Positions 1 through 6,959 of a stretch of DNA of 16,639 nt are shown one piece after another. Every line of letters starts with the position of its first letter. Position 1 is the first letter of the stretch. Both the position numbers and the translations under genes were made by a program. The notes under the pieces were generated by a model that had not been told where the DNA came from, searched no databases, and was given only the letters and a program-made list of their open reading frames with translations. This DNA comes from CBDUBU01 sp965365465. GTDB taxonomy: Bacteria > Bacteroidota > Rhodothermia > Rhodothermales > DASSAV01. The DNA lies in contig CBDUBU010000058.1 in NCBI GenBank assembly GCA_965365465.1, positions 1 through 16,639 of the forward strand, written 5' to 3'.

Positions 1-2101
1 CCCCTTTGTATCCTACCAGCCCCCTATCCGTCGAGAAGTATACTGTTCCTGTGCGATCATCTACCGCCACATCTACTACCTCATCAGAAAGAAGAGGCGA
101 ATTACTTTCAGTAAAACGCGCTGCTTCTTTGTATCCTCCCCCCGTCTGCTCAACGAGCCAGGCTCCTTCGCTCGTAGCCACCCACAGCCTGTTGGCCGGA
201 TCCACCGCCAGCGCGTTGATACGCAACCCCTGGAACAAATAGGTCCCATCAGACCGATCTGCATACTGCGGCCACAGCCAGGTTGCCTGCGGGTCTTTTG
301 CCACAATCCCACTATTTTCTATGTATGCAAGGCCATTCTCTGTTCCCACCCAGATCAGTCCCTCCCTGTCCTCTACCACATCGTTGACCTGCACATCAGG
401 CAGCCCTCTTCCATTTCCTCCCTGTACGCCAAAATACCGGCACGCATCGTCGCTTTCGTCAAGCGGCGTACCGCCTGTATCCAGCACCGCCACGCCCGTC
501 CTGCGCCTCAAGTTGTTCTTGTCCAGTACTACAATCCACTTCTGGCCGAAAGAATCAAGGTATATTTCGTTGTATGTTGCGTTGAATGGGGTAAGACCGT
601 TGCAACCTAATACAGGAAACGATTTCCAGTCACCGGCGGGACTGCGAACGTGCAGCGCGCGGGCTGCGCCGCGCGTCGTCACCCACAAATACCCTTCCTT
701 GTCCGTAGCGATGCCGCCAACAATGATGTAGTTGACATCGGTAATGTTATCCGGATTCCGCAAGGTCGAATTGCTCCGGTCAAAAACACTAACCGTGCCA
801 TCAGAGGCCACTTCAGCAAGCGCGTTGCCTTCAGAACCTGCCCACGCCGTACCATCAGGCCCGGTATAGATGCTGGTGTAGGACGACCGCCCTTGCAGAG
901 CCGCTGTGGAGCCTGGCAGATAATTGGTCCATCGGCCCTCCGGATCTTTGCGGTAAAATCCGGTGCCGCCTGTGTAGGGTTCGCCTGCCGCCCAGAGGTT
1001 GCCCGCATCGTCGACGCTCAATTCGCTGAAAAGCCCATGATAGGGACCCTCCGGATACAAACTCCGCACTACACTCAAGCTTGTCGTTCCTGGAGCAGGC
1101 AGCCGCGCCTCCGCCAGCCCTCCATTTCGATCTCCGAACCAGATATTTTCATCGTCCACCAGGATCGCTTCTACCGGACTTCCGAACCCTTCTGCTTTTA
1201 GCGTGCGGGCGTTGCCGTCCCGACCTACCAGGATAAGCCCGAATGTCTCAATACCCAACAGCGCACTTTCTCCTGCAAAGAGATCCGTTACCGGACGCCC
1301 TGTAACGTTCAGCCTCTCGTATGCGCCCCCCTCATGACGCATGGCAAGATCTCGCGCAGTGCCGGCATAAATGGCGTTATTGAAATAAGCGATAGCCTCT
1401 ACCTTCTCGTCAGGAAGTCCTTCTTGCTCGATGGTCCAGGAAGCCGGGTCCCTCAGATTGCTGCTTGCGAGGGAAGCGTAGGCCACGCCCTCATCCGTTG
1501 CGAGCCAGAGGCTGGCGTCTCCTGCAGGCGCAGGAGCAACCACTACGTCGCGAACTGGCGTGCCTGGAGGCGCATCATCAAACTGGCTGTATGTATCTCT
1601 TACCTCCTCCTGTTTTTTGTCAAACACAACCAGTCCGAACGACGTGGCTGCCAGAAGCGTATCGCCATAGACTGTAAGCCCATTAATTTCTCGCGCCGGG
1701 AAGCGTTCAGCCCGTGAAATGTCAAGAAAGGAGCGCGCTGTGCCTGTCTCTACGTCCAGCCTGTCTATAACGCCGTCAGGGTAGCCGATCCAGACGCATC
1801 CCTCATTGCCGCAAGCATCATCATAAACAATGGTGTTTACATCGCTGCCATGCAAACCCTCGACAATGGTATACCGCTGCACCTCTCCACCTGATGGATC
1901 GTAGCTAAAGACGCCTCCCCTTGTGCCGGCCCAGATGGCCGTTGAAGAAGCAGAAACGGAAGTGACCTCCCGCATGGAGGTATACGCAGTCCATCGCGAG
2001 TCCTGCGCCCTCACCGGAGCGGCTTCCAGGAAGCACGCCAGCAAGAAAGCTGCAACGAGACGCAATCTGTTAAGCAAAATGTCTGAGTCGCGGAAAGCCA
2101 T
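1..2101 (-). CDS. porZ: PorZ-like type IX secretion beta-propeller protein (partial, C-terminus outside window)
   Basis: The frame is open from an ATG at 2101 to the left edge: 700 residues with no stop. An in-frame TAA lies one codon upstream of the ATG, which fixes the start. Residues 1-32 look like a Sec signal peptide: charged N-terminus, hydrophobic LVAAFLLACFL, and likely cleavage after APVRA. An LLAC lipobox-like string at 20-23 is a weaker alternative. The rest is built of repeated propeller blades with motifs such as IWAGTRGGVFSYD, VWIGYPDGVIDRLD, LWLATDEGV, LIWVGTENGLAYIEN and LWVATSEGAWLVE. The early blades, with the GYxxGxID pattern followed by a SFGLVVFD...DTY stretch, resemble the PorZ N-terminal propeller. 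In Porphyromonas gingivalis PorZ belongs to the cell-surface attachment complex of type IX secretion and helps deliver A-LPS. Whether the C-terminal sorting domain is present cannot be seen. The alternative is a generic two-component-regulator-type propeller protein. Confidence 0.8.
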   Translation of the reverse strand, partial: MAFRDSDILLNRLRLVAAFLLACFLEAAPVRAQDSRWTAYTSMREVTSVSASSTAIWAGTRGGVFSYDPSGGEVQRYTIVEGLHGSDVNTIVYDDACGNEGCVWIGYPDGVIDRLDVETGTARSFLDISRAERFPAREINGLTVYGDTLLAATSFGLVVFDKKQEEVRDTYSQFDDAPPGTPVRDVVVAPAPAGDASLWLATDEGVAYASLASSNLRDPASWTIEQEGLPDEKVEAIAYFNNAIYAGTARDLAMRHEGGAYERLNVTGRPVTDLFAGESALLGIETFGLILVGRDGNARTLKAEGFGSPVEAILVDDENIWFGDRNGGLAEARLPAPGTTSLSVVRSLYPEGPYHGLFSELSVDDAGNLWAAGEPYTGGTGFYRKDPEGRWTNYLPGSTAALQGRSSYTSIYTGPDGTAWAGSEGNALAEVASDGTVSVFDRSNSTLRNPDNITDVNYIIVGGIATDKEGYLWVTTRGAARALHVRSPAGDWKSFPVLGCNGLTPFNATYNEIYLDSFGQKWIVVLDKNNLRRRTGVAVLDTGGTPLDESDDACRYFGVQGGNGRGLPDVQVNDVVEDREGLIWVGTENGLAYIENSGIVAKDPQATWLWPQYADRSDGTYLFQGLRINALAVDPANRLWVATSEGAWLVEQTGGGYKEAARFTESNSPLLSDEVVDVAVDDRTGTVYFSTDRGLVGYKG

Positions 2102-2265
2102 TGTTTACCCGGTTAAGCGATAATAAAGACAGCCGGATCAGCGTTCTTTGTGCTGAACTTTCAGACGCACAAGGTACCCCACCGCGCCTGTATGCGTTCC
2201 TGATCCCCTCACGAAACCTGGCAGTGAATTGGCAATGACGTGCTTTGCGTGGAAGCGTTGCGCCG

Positions 2266-2751
2266 CTAAAGCTGACGCATCAGATTGATCATCTCAACAG
2301 CCGACAGGGCGGCCTCCGCGCCTTTGTTTCCTGCTTTCGTGCCGGCGCGTTCGATAGCTTGCTCGATGGAGTCTGTAGTAATCACCCCGAATGTAACCGG
2401 AATCCCCGTATCCATCGACACACGGCCGACTCCGCGAGCCACTTCCCCAGCCACCAGATCATAGTGCGAGGTTGCCCCGCGAATGACCGCGCCGAGACAG
2501 ATTACCGCATCGTATGCTTTTGATTCGGCAAGCTTTTTCGCAACCAGAGGCGTTTCAAAGGCGCCAGGGCACCATGCAACGGTAACACGGTCCATATCGG
2601 CATTGTGACGCCGGAGTGCGTCCAGCGCGCCCTCAAGTAGCTTTTCCGTAATAAAGCCGTTGAACCGGCTTACCACGATGGCGAAACTAGCATCCTGGGC
2701 GACCAGACCCCCTTCAATAATCTCTGGCATTCGGTGTTCAGTTTTGATCAT
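2266..2751 (-). CDS. ribH: 6,7-dimethyl-8-ribityllumazine synthase
   Basis: 161 residues, the normal size for lumazine synthase. The enzyme condenses 5-amino-6-ribitylamino-uracil with 3,4-dihydroxy-2-butanone 4-phosphate, the penultimate step of riboflavin synthesis, in the cytoplasm, and usually assembles as a pentamer or 60-mer capsid. Visible family motifs are VVSRFN (27-31, aromatic substrate stacking), PGAFE (62-66), GAVIRGATSHYD (87-98, with H96 as the likely general base), FGVITTDSIEQAIERAG (121-137) and AGNKG (140-144). The ATG at 2751 gives a typical N-terminus; M8 is a possible later start. No Shine-Dalgarno sequence is visible. The 164-base gap to the porZ-like gene downstream leaves open whether the two are co-transcribed. 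No other rib gene is in the window, so riboflavin synthesis is not clustered here. Confidence 0.96.
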   Translation of the reverse strand: MIKTEHRMPEIIEGGLVAQDASFAIVVSRFNGFITEKLLEGALDALRRHNADMDRVTVAWCPGAFETPLVAKKLAESKAYDAVICLGAVIRGATSHYDLVAGEVARGVGRVSMDTGIPVTFGVITTDSIEQAIERAGTKAGNKGAEAALSAVEMINLMRQL

Positions 2752-2841
2752 AAACAGCGCCGTATAGTCTACAAGTAATTGCTGTAAAGAAAAAGGCGAT
2801 TACATATTCTCCATTACAATTTCTGCCGACTATATGACTAA

Positions 2842-3666
2842 TCAGACAACTGCGCCCCGGATCCGGTTAAACTGCGAATAGGAGATGCTGAACCTACCCA
2901 GGTTTTTTTCCTCGTCCGGCCGTGATCCGTGAAAATCCGAGCCTCCAGTCTCAATCAGGAAGTGCTGCCGGGCTATTGCCTGGTAGTGCCGCACCAGTCC
3001 CACAGGATGCGAGGGATGGACTATTTCTATGCCATCCAGACCTGCGCGTACAAGAGCCAGGACGGTATCGTCGCTAACCCAGCTTGCAGGATGTGCGAGT
3101 ACACCTATACCGCCTGCTGCATGAATCAGACTGAGTGCTTCTTCTGCCGGAAAGGGCGCTTTCGCAACGTGAGCAGGGCCGCCATCTTTCAGGTAACGAG
3201 CGAAAGCATCCTTGTATGATTCAACATAGCCCCCTTTCATCAAGGCCGCAGCCAGATGAGGTCTTCCGACAGAAACAGTTCCTTTATCGGCCGCGGCTAC
3301 AGGAAGCTCAATTTCAATTCCCAGATCCTGAAACCGGCTGATCATTTTCACCGCCCGATCCGCCCGATCCGCCCGCACCTCTTTCAGCCGCTCCTCGAAG
3401 GGTTTATAATCGGGATCAAATAAATAGCCCAGCAAATGAACTTCACACCCGGCAACGCTGACGCTTAACTCCACGCCCGTGATTATTTCCACCCCATACT
3501 TCTTACCGGCTACGACAGCCTCGGGCACCCCCGCAACACTGTCATGATCGGTGACGGCTAGACCATGTATGCCGTGACGACGCGCCGTGCGCACCAGTTC
3601 AGACGGACTCAAAACCCCATCTGAAAAGCAGGTATGCATATGAAGATCCGCCCTACGAACATCCAT
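2842..3666 (-). CDS. PHP-domain metal-dependent phosphoesterase (TrpH/YciV/RNase AM type)
   Basis: 274 residues, a stand-alone PHP domain. The likely metal ligands lie in ADLHMHTCFSDG (H9, H11, D16), TDHDS (D40, H41), GVELS (E66), EVHLLGY (H78), GRPH (H137), LAHP (H192) and GGSDFHG (D244, H246), which is the full set expected of the family. Relatives include E. coli YciV/RNase AM and the Chromobacterium 3',5'-nucleotide bisphosphatase, which remove nucleotides from pAp or from 5' RNA ends. That activity is likely but not proven by sequence. The start is the ATG at 3666, giving MDVRRADLHMHT, where the first metal motif follows within 10 residues as usual. An in-frame repeat of 9 bases at 3352-3375 encodes RADRADRA. 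The gene is divergent from the HIT gene across a 141-base spacer. Confidence 0.9.
   Translation of the reverse strand: MDVRRADLHMHTCFSDGVLSPSELVRTARRHGIHGLAVTDHDSVAGVPEAVVAGKKYGVEIITGVELSVSVAGCEVHLLGYLFDPDYKPFEERLKEVRADRADRAVKMISRFQDLGIEIELPVAAADKGTVSVGRPHLAAALMKGGYVESYKDAFARYLKDGGPAHVAKAPFPAEEALSLIHAAGGIGVLAHPASWVSDDTVLALVRAGLDGIEIVHPSHPVGLVRHYQAIARQHFLIETGGSDFHGSRPDEEKNLGRFSISYSQFNRIRGAVV
3352..3375. repeat. 9-bp tandem repeat inside the PHP gene
   Basis: The unit CGCCCGATC occurs about 2.7 times in tandem. On the coding strand it encodes RADRADRA at residues 98-105, in a probably helical linker segment between the HLLGY and GRPH motifs. The repeat is a multiple of three, so changes in copy number would keep the frame. 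Confidence 0.7.
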
Positions 3667-3751
3667 CCTGTGTCTGGTTACTTCAGTCTCAACAATCTCT
3701 CAGCGACATTCTATGATGATCGTTTCTCGAACGCTCGAATCCCTTTCAGGT

Positions 3752-3761
3752 TTTACGTAAA
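3752..3761. promoter_or_regulatory. 10-bp perfect palindrome in a divergent promoter region
   Basis: TTTACGTAAA is a perfect palindrome in the 141-base spacer (3667-3807) between the divergently transcribed PHP and HIT genes. Promoters for both should lie here. A palindrome of this length could be an operator half-site or coincidence; no regulator gene is adjacent. I could not assign clear -35/-10 or Bacteroidota-type (TTG / TAnnTTTG) elements. Confidence 0.25.
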
Positions 3762-3807
3762 CTCAGCGTAACCAACATCCCTTTTAACCCTCAAATGACA
3801 CAGGTCT

Positions 3808-4314
3808 ATGGACCAGATGTGGAGTCCCTGGCGATCACAGCATATATCCTCCTTCAGCGCTTCAAAATCCGACGCAAAGGGTTCGCGTTCTGTTTTCTCG
3901 CGCCTCGCGGAAGAGAACAGAGACGAAGAAAACCTCATCCTCTGGCGTGGTGAGTATTTGTTCGTCGTTATGAATCTTTTTCCTTACAATAACGGGCATA
4001 TTATGATCGTGCCCTTCCGTCAGGTGGCAGATTATACCGAACTTGATGCAGCGGAGCAGAGCGAGATGTTTTCGACCCTCGAAAAATGCCTTCGCTGGCT
4101 GCGGTATGCCTTGAAGCCGGAAGGGTTTAACGTGGGCATGAACCTGGGAAAAGCCGCCGGGGCCGGCATCCCCGATCATCTTCACCTTCATGTAGTGCCC
4201 CGCTGGAGCGGCGATACCAACTTCATGCCTGCCATAGGTGAGATCAAGGTGATTCCGGAGGCTATCCGCGATACCTATAACAAGATCAAAAGGGCTATCC
4301 AGGAAGTATCGTAA
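3808..4314 (+). CDS. HIT-family protein, Ap4A phosphorylase-like
   Basis: 168 residues. The histidine triad is at 123-132 (DHLHLHVVPR: H124, H126, H128; H126 is the expected nucleophile). Other family stretches are MWSPWR near the N-terminus, NLFPYNNGHIMIVPFR (56-71), GFNVGMNLGKAAGAGIP (106-122), GDTNFMP (135-141) and KVIPE (147-151). This pattern matches the Mycobacterium Rv2613c type, which phosphorolyses diadenosine tetraphosphate to ADP and ATP; the reaction here is inferred. The Cys-x-x-Cys usually found after the WSPWR segment is replaced by S28-V-F-S31, so a zinc site is unlikely. The ATG at 3808 is used; M4 at 3817 is equally compatible. It is the first gene of a same-strand run with the flippase-like and DUF72 genes, but a 322-base gap follows it. 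Confidence 0.9.
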   Translation: MDQMWSPWRSQHISSFSASKSDAKGSRSVFSRLAEENRDEENLILWRGEYLFVVMNLFPYNNGHIMIVPFRQVADYTELDAAEQSEMFSTLEKCLRWLRYALKPEGFNVGMNLGKAAGAGIPDHLHLHVVPRWSGDTNFMPAIGEIKVIPEAIRDTYNKIKRAIQEVS

Positions 4315-4636
4315 ACCAGGCGCGATGAATATGCCCTTTTATAAAAACGGACCCTTTCAGCCGACGACTCATCTGGTTGGTCCAGCATGAACTTTGCTCT
4401 GTTCCGATGAATCTAATCTTTCACGCACTCGTTAGACGCCGACATGCGCTGACATGGTTACGACCATGCATCCAGGTCGATCAACCGGCGCCCGGCGGCG
4501 TCATGCTAGTCGAACCGGACGCGGCCGACTTGCTATGGTTTTTCGGCATGTCGATTGATGCTCGCTGAGGCTTCTCTGTCCATGCTATCTCGTACAGGTG
4601 TGCGAATGCGATCTGCCTGTTGACCAGCCGTTGCTT
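4315..4636. other. Long intergenic stretch with a small hairpin, no convincing gene
   Basis: 322 bases between the HIT and flippase-like genes. It appears more G+C rich than most other gaps here. CATGGT-TACG-ACCATG at 4453-4468 is a perfect 6-bp inverted repeat with a four-base loop. A TTG-initiated frame at 4377-4568 (63 codons) has an internal ATG at 4407 but resembles nothing I know and has no ribosome binding site. The promoter of the downstream gene probably lies here. I saw no tRNA or recognisable riboswitch. Confidence 0.4.
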
Positions 4637-5794
4637 ATGAATTCGCCATCGCTCAACGATAAGTACGATGCCACTGAGGATTTGTTAGAGGGTGAGGAAA
4701 GCCCGGCTGTGCAGGCTCCCCTTTCGTTCAGCAAAGTAGGATGGTCCTCTTTGCTGAGCCTGCTTGTGCTTGGCGTAATCGGCTACTTCACCTTTGAGTT
4801 GGAAGCGTTCCGGCAGATGCTTCAGAGGCTGAATCCCTGGATGATTACGGCTGCGGTGGCTATGCTTGTTCTGCGCGTCGTATTGGGAGGAGGCAGGCTC
4901 AGTTATGTATCTCAGGGACGCCTCAAGATGATGACAGCCATCCGCGGCCAACTCGCCTGGGATTTCTTCTCTAATGTTACCCCGTCAGCCATTGGCGGCG
5001 GACCCTTTGCGGCAGTCTACATTTCCAGAGACTCAGGCATCACCCTGGGAGAAACCACAGCCATCATGCTGTTCGCAATCCTGCTGGATCAGTTCTGGTT
5101 TGCCCTGATGATTCCGGTGCTTCTTGCCGCTATGCCGTTTCTGAACCTGTTCCCGGCCAGCATTGGTTATATCGGCACAGGAGCATTCATTAGTCTCTTT
5201 GTCGGGTTGCTCCTATGGACAACCGTTTTTGGTTACGCGGTGTTGTTCAGGCCTGAGATTCTGCAAAAACTTACAGACCTGGTTTTCCGTATCAAATGGC
5301 TTCGCCGGTTTCGGCATCGTGTTGCGCACGAGATGAATCAACTGCGCTACCACGCGATTCTTTTGAGACGTCAGCCGCCCAGTTTTTTCGTTAACGGATT
5401 TCTCCTGACGCTTGCCGGATGGTTAAGCCGCTTCTTACTTCCCATGTTTATCGTCTGGAGCGTCCATCCGGAGTTGGACAAGGTTCTTCTGCTTCTCAGG
5501 ACCATCGCCATGTCTATCGGCGCGATGGTGTTGCCCACACCAGGAGGTTCGGGCGGCGTGGAAGGACTTTATGCGCTGTTCCTCGGCCCGCTTATGCCAT
5601 CGGCGCTTGTAGCGCCTACCCTGCTGCTCTGGAGGCTGCTCGGATATTACCTGTTCATCGCTCTGGGCACCTATCTATCCATGCACCACGTACAGCAGTC
5701 GATCAGGCGCAGACGTATGGCGGATGCTCCCGGTTCCCATGCTCCCGTCACCGCGGTTCAGGAGCCGCCAAAGGCGGAAATTGCCGACAATTGA
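4637..5794 (+). CDS. YbhN/UPF0104-type flippase-like integral membrane protein
   Basis: 385 residues from the ATG at 4637. The frame also extends to a GTG at 4598 (13 residues more, starting MCECDLP); neither has a Shine-Dalgarno sequence, and the ATG was preferred. About 35 polar residues precede the first membrane helix (about 38-55), followed by several more helices to about residue 350 and a basic, polar tail (QSIRRRRM onward). Family signatures are FFSNVTPSAIGGGP (110-123), LPTPGGSGGVEG (299-310) and LWRLLGYY (331-338). These match the lysylphosphatidylglycerol synthase transmembrane / UPF0104 superfamily (AglD, YbhN, MprF flippase half), whose members are linked to lipid or lipid-linked sugar translocation. 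No MprF-type synthase domain is fused, so it is not a complete LPG synthase. Substrate unknown. Confidence 0.87.
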   Translation: MNSPSLNDKYDATEDLLEGEESPAVQAPLSFSKVGWSSLLSLLVLGVIGYFTFELEAFRQMLQRLNPWMITAAVAMLVLRVVLGGGRLSYVSQGRLKMMTAIRGQLAWDFFSNVTPSAIGGGPFAAVYISRDSGITLGETTAIMLFAILLDQFWFALMIPVLLAAMPFLNLFPASIGYIGTGAFISLFVGLLLWTTVFGYAVLFRPEILQKLTDLVFRIKWLRRFRHRVAHEMNQLRYHAILLRRQPPSFFVNGFLLTLAGWLSRFLLPMFIVWSVHPELDKVLLLLRTIAMSIGAMVLPTPGGSGGVEGLYALFLGPLMPSALVAPTLLLWRLLGYYLFIALGTYLSMHHVQQSIRRRRMADAPGSHAPVTAVQEPPKAEIADN

Positions 5795-5833
5795 GAACGC
5801 TGCGCATCAAAATACCTGTCGATGCTTGAGAAT

Positions 5834-5841
5834 AGAGAGGG
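5834..5841 (+). promoter_or_regulatory. Shine-Dalgarno sequence deciding the DUF72 start
   Basis: AGAGAGGG ends 7 bases before the ATG at 5849. It is one of only two clear purine-rich ribosome binding sites in the window. It favours this start over the in-frame ATG at 5822, which has none. Confidence 0.6.
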
Positions 5842-5848
5842 TAATGCC

Positions 5849-6916
5849 ATGAATGGGCTTGAGCCTGCTAATGCGCTATCAATTCCAGAAAGCCGCGAGC
5901 GGATAAATGCCTTCGATTTCCGCGCATTTCATCCGAACGTGCGATTTGGCACAGCAAGTGACCGGTACGCCGGCTGGATCGGCCAGATTTATCCGGAACA
6001 CTTTCGAGCGCAAGTCAGGTCACGCGCAAAACGACTGGATGGACAGGTCTTTGAAGAGAAAATGCTTCCTGTGGAATCGGTAGCTGCATACTTTGAACAC
6101 TTCTCCGTGCTTGAACTCGACTTCACCTTTTATCGTCCTCTTCTGGAGCCTGACAGGAAGCCTTCTCCCAGTTTTTTCACCCTCATGCATTATGCGGAGC
6201 ACGCTCCGGCTGAGGCGCTCTTTTTTCTGAAAGCGCCCCAGACCATATTCGCTCGCAAGCTGCGCCGAGCGAGCAAAGGCAAAATCACTTACGAGGACAA
6301 TCCTGATTTCTTAAACGCAGAAGCCTATTCGACGCTCTTTCACGAACCTGCACGAGAGCTTCTTGGATCGCGCCTGAAGGGAATCATTTTTGAGCAGGAG
6401 TACCAGCGTGTTTCTGAAGGCCCGGATCCAGAGGAGAACATTGCGGAAATGGATGCCTTCTTCAGGAATGTGCCTGGCGGCCTTCAGGCGCACCTGGAAC
6501 TGCGCTCTCTCCACCTTTTGATTCCACCCTATTTCGACTGGCTCCAGGATCGGGGAATAGGATTCGTTTTTAGTCACTGGACCTGGCTTCCGCAGATCCG
6601 GCAGCAATGGAGACTAAGCGGAGAGCGCTTCACGGCGGCGAATGGCGATGCAATTGCACGTCTCTTAACCCCCATCAATATGCCTTATGCGAGAGCTTAT
6701 GCTGCATCGTACCCCTTCGATAAAACCAATCCGGACATTGCAGAAAGCGCTCAGGCCCGTGAAATGGTGCTGGACGCAACAGCCCTTTCCTTTCAGGCGG
6801 AACGGCAGGGGGCATTGCTCAACGTGATTGCCAACAACCGCGCATGGGGCAATGCGCCCGCTCTCGCCCAGGCCGTCGCACACCGCATTCTCGATGAGAA
6901 AGAAAAACGAGGTTAG
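5849..6916 (+). CDS. DUF72 (YecE-like) domain protein
   Basis: 355 residues from the ATG at 5849, chosen for its Shine-Dalgarno match; an ATG at 5822 would add nine residues. DUF72 proteins adopt a TIM-barrel fold and their function is unknown. Recognisable segments are RFGTASDRYAGWIGQIYP (32-49), YFEHFSVLELDFTFYRPL (81-98, the usual YF..F..VE.n.TFY motif), FFLKAP (125-130), HLELRS (215-220) and VIANNRAWGNAPALA (326-340, corresponding to the usual NN...G.A segment). At 355 residues it is longer than the common 240-300. The extra length is a 30-residue N-terminal lead and a middle section around 145-210. It follows the flippase-like gene by 54 bases on the same strand and may share its transcript. 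No signal peptide is seen. Confidence 0.88.
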   Translation: MNGLEPANALSIPESRERINAFDFRAFHPNVRFGTASDRYAGWIGQIYPEHFRAQVRSRAKRLDGQVFEEKMLPVESVAAYFEHFSVLELDFTFYRPLLEPDRKPSPSFFTLMHYAEHAPAEALFFLKAPQTIFARKLRRASKGKITYEDNPDFLNAEAYSTLFHEPARELLGSRLKGIIFEQEYQRVSEGPDPEENIAEMDAFFRNVPGGLQAHLELRSLHLLIPPYFDWLQDRGIGFVFSHWTWLPQIRQQWRLSGERFTAANGDAIARLLTPINMPYARAYAASYPFDKTNPDIAESAQAREMVLDATALSFQAERQGALLNVIANNRAWGNAPALAQAVAHRILDEKEKRG

Positions 6917-6922
6917 TGGGCG

Positions 6923-6959
6923 AAAAAACAGGCAGTATGCAGACCTGGAGGTGTTTTTT
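6923..6959. terminator. Possible bidirectional terminator between convergent genes
   Basis: The convergent stop codons of the DUF72 and NhaC genes are 41 bases apart. AAAAAACA (6923-6930) and TGTTTTTT (6952-6959) form an inverted repeat, and AGG/CCT inside (6930-6932 / 6944-6946) could extend pairing. A-tract, stem and T-tract on both strands fits a bidirectional terminator, but the G+C core is short and the repeat overlaps the NhaC stop codon. Confidence 0.35.

Noticed and set aside
4377..4568. 63-codon plus-strand frame in the HIT to flippase gap
   Set aside because: It has a TTG start, no ribosome binding site, no signal or membrane segment and no family resemblance. It may still be checked by conservation.
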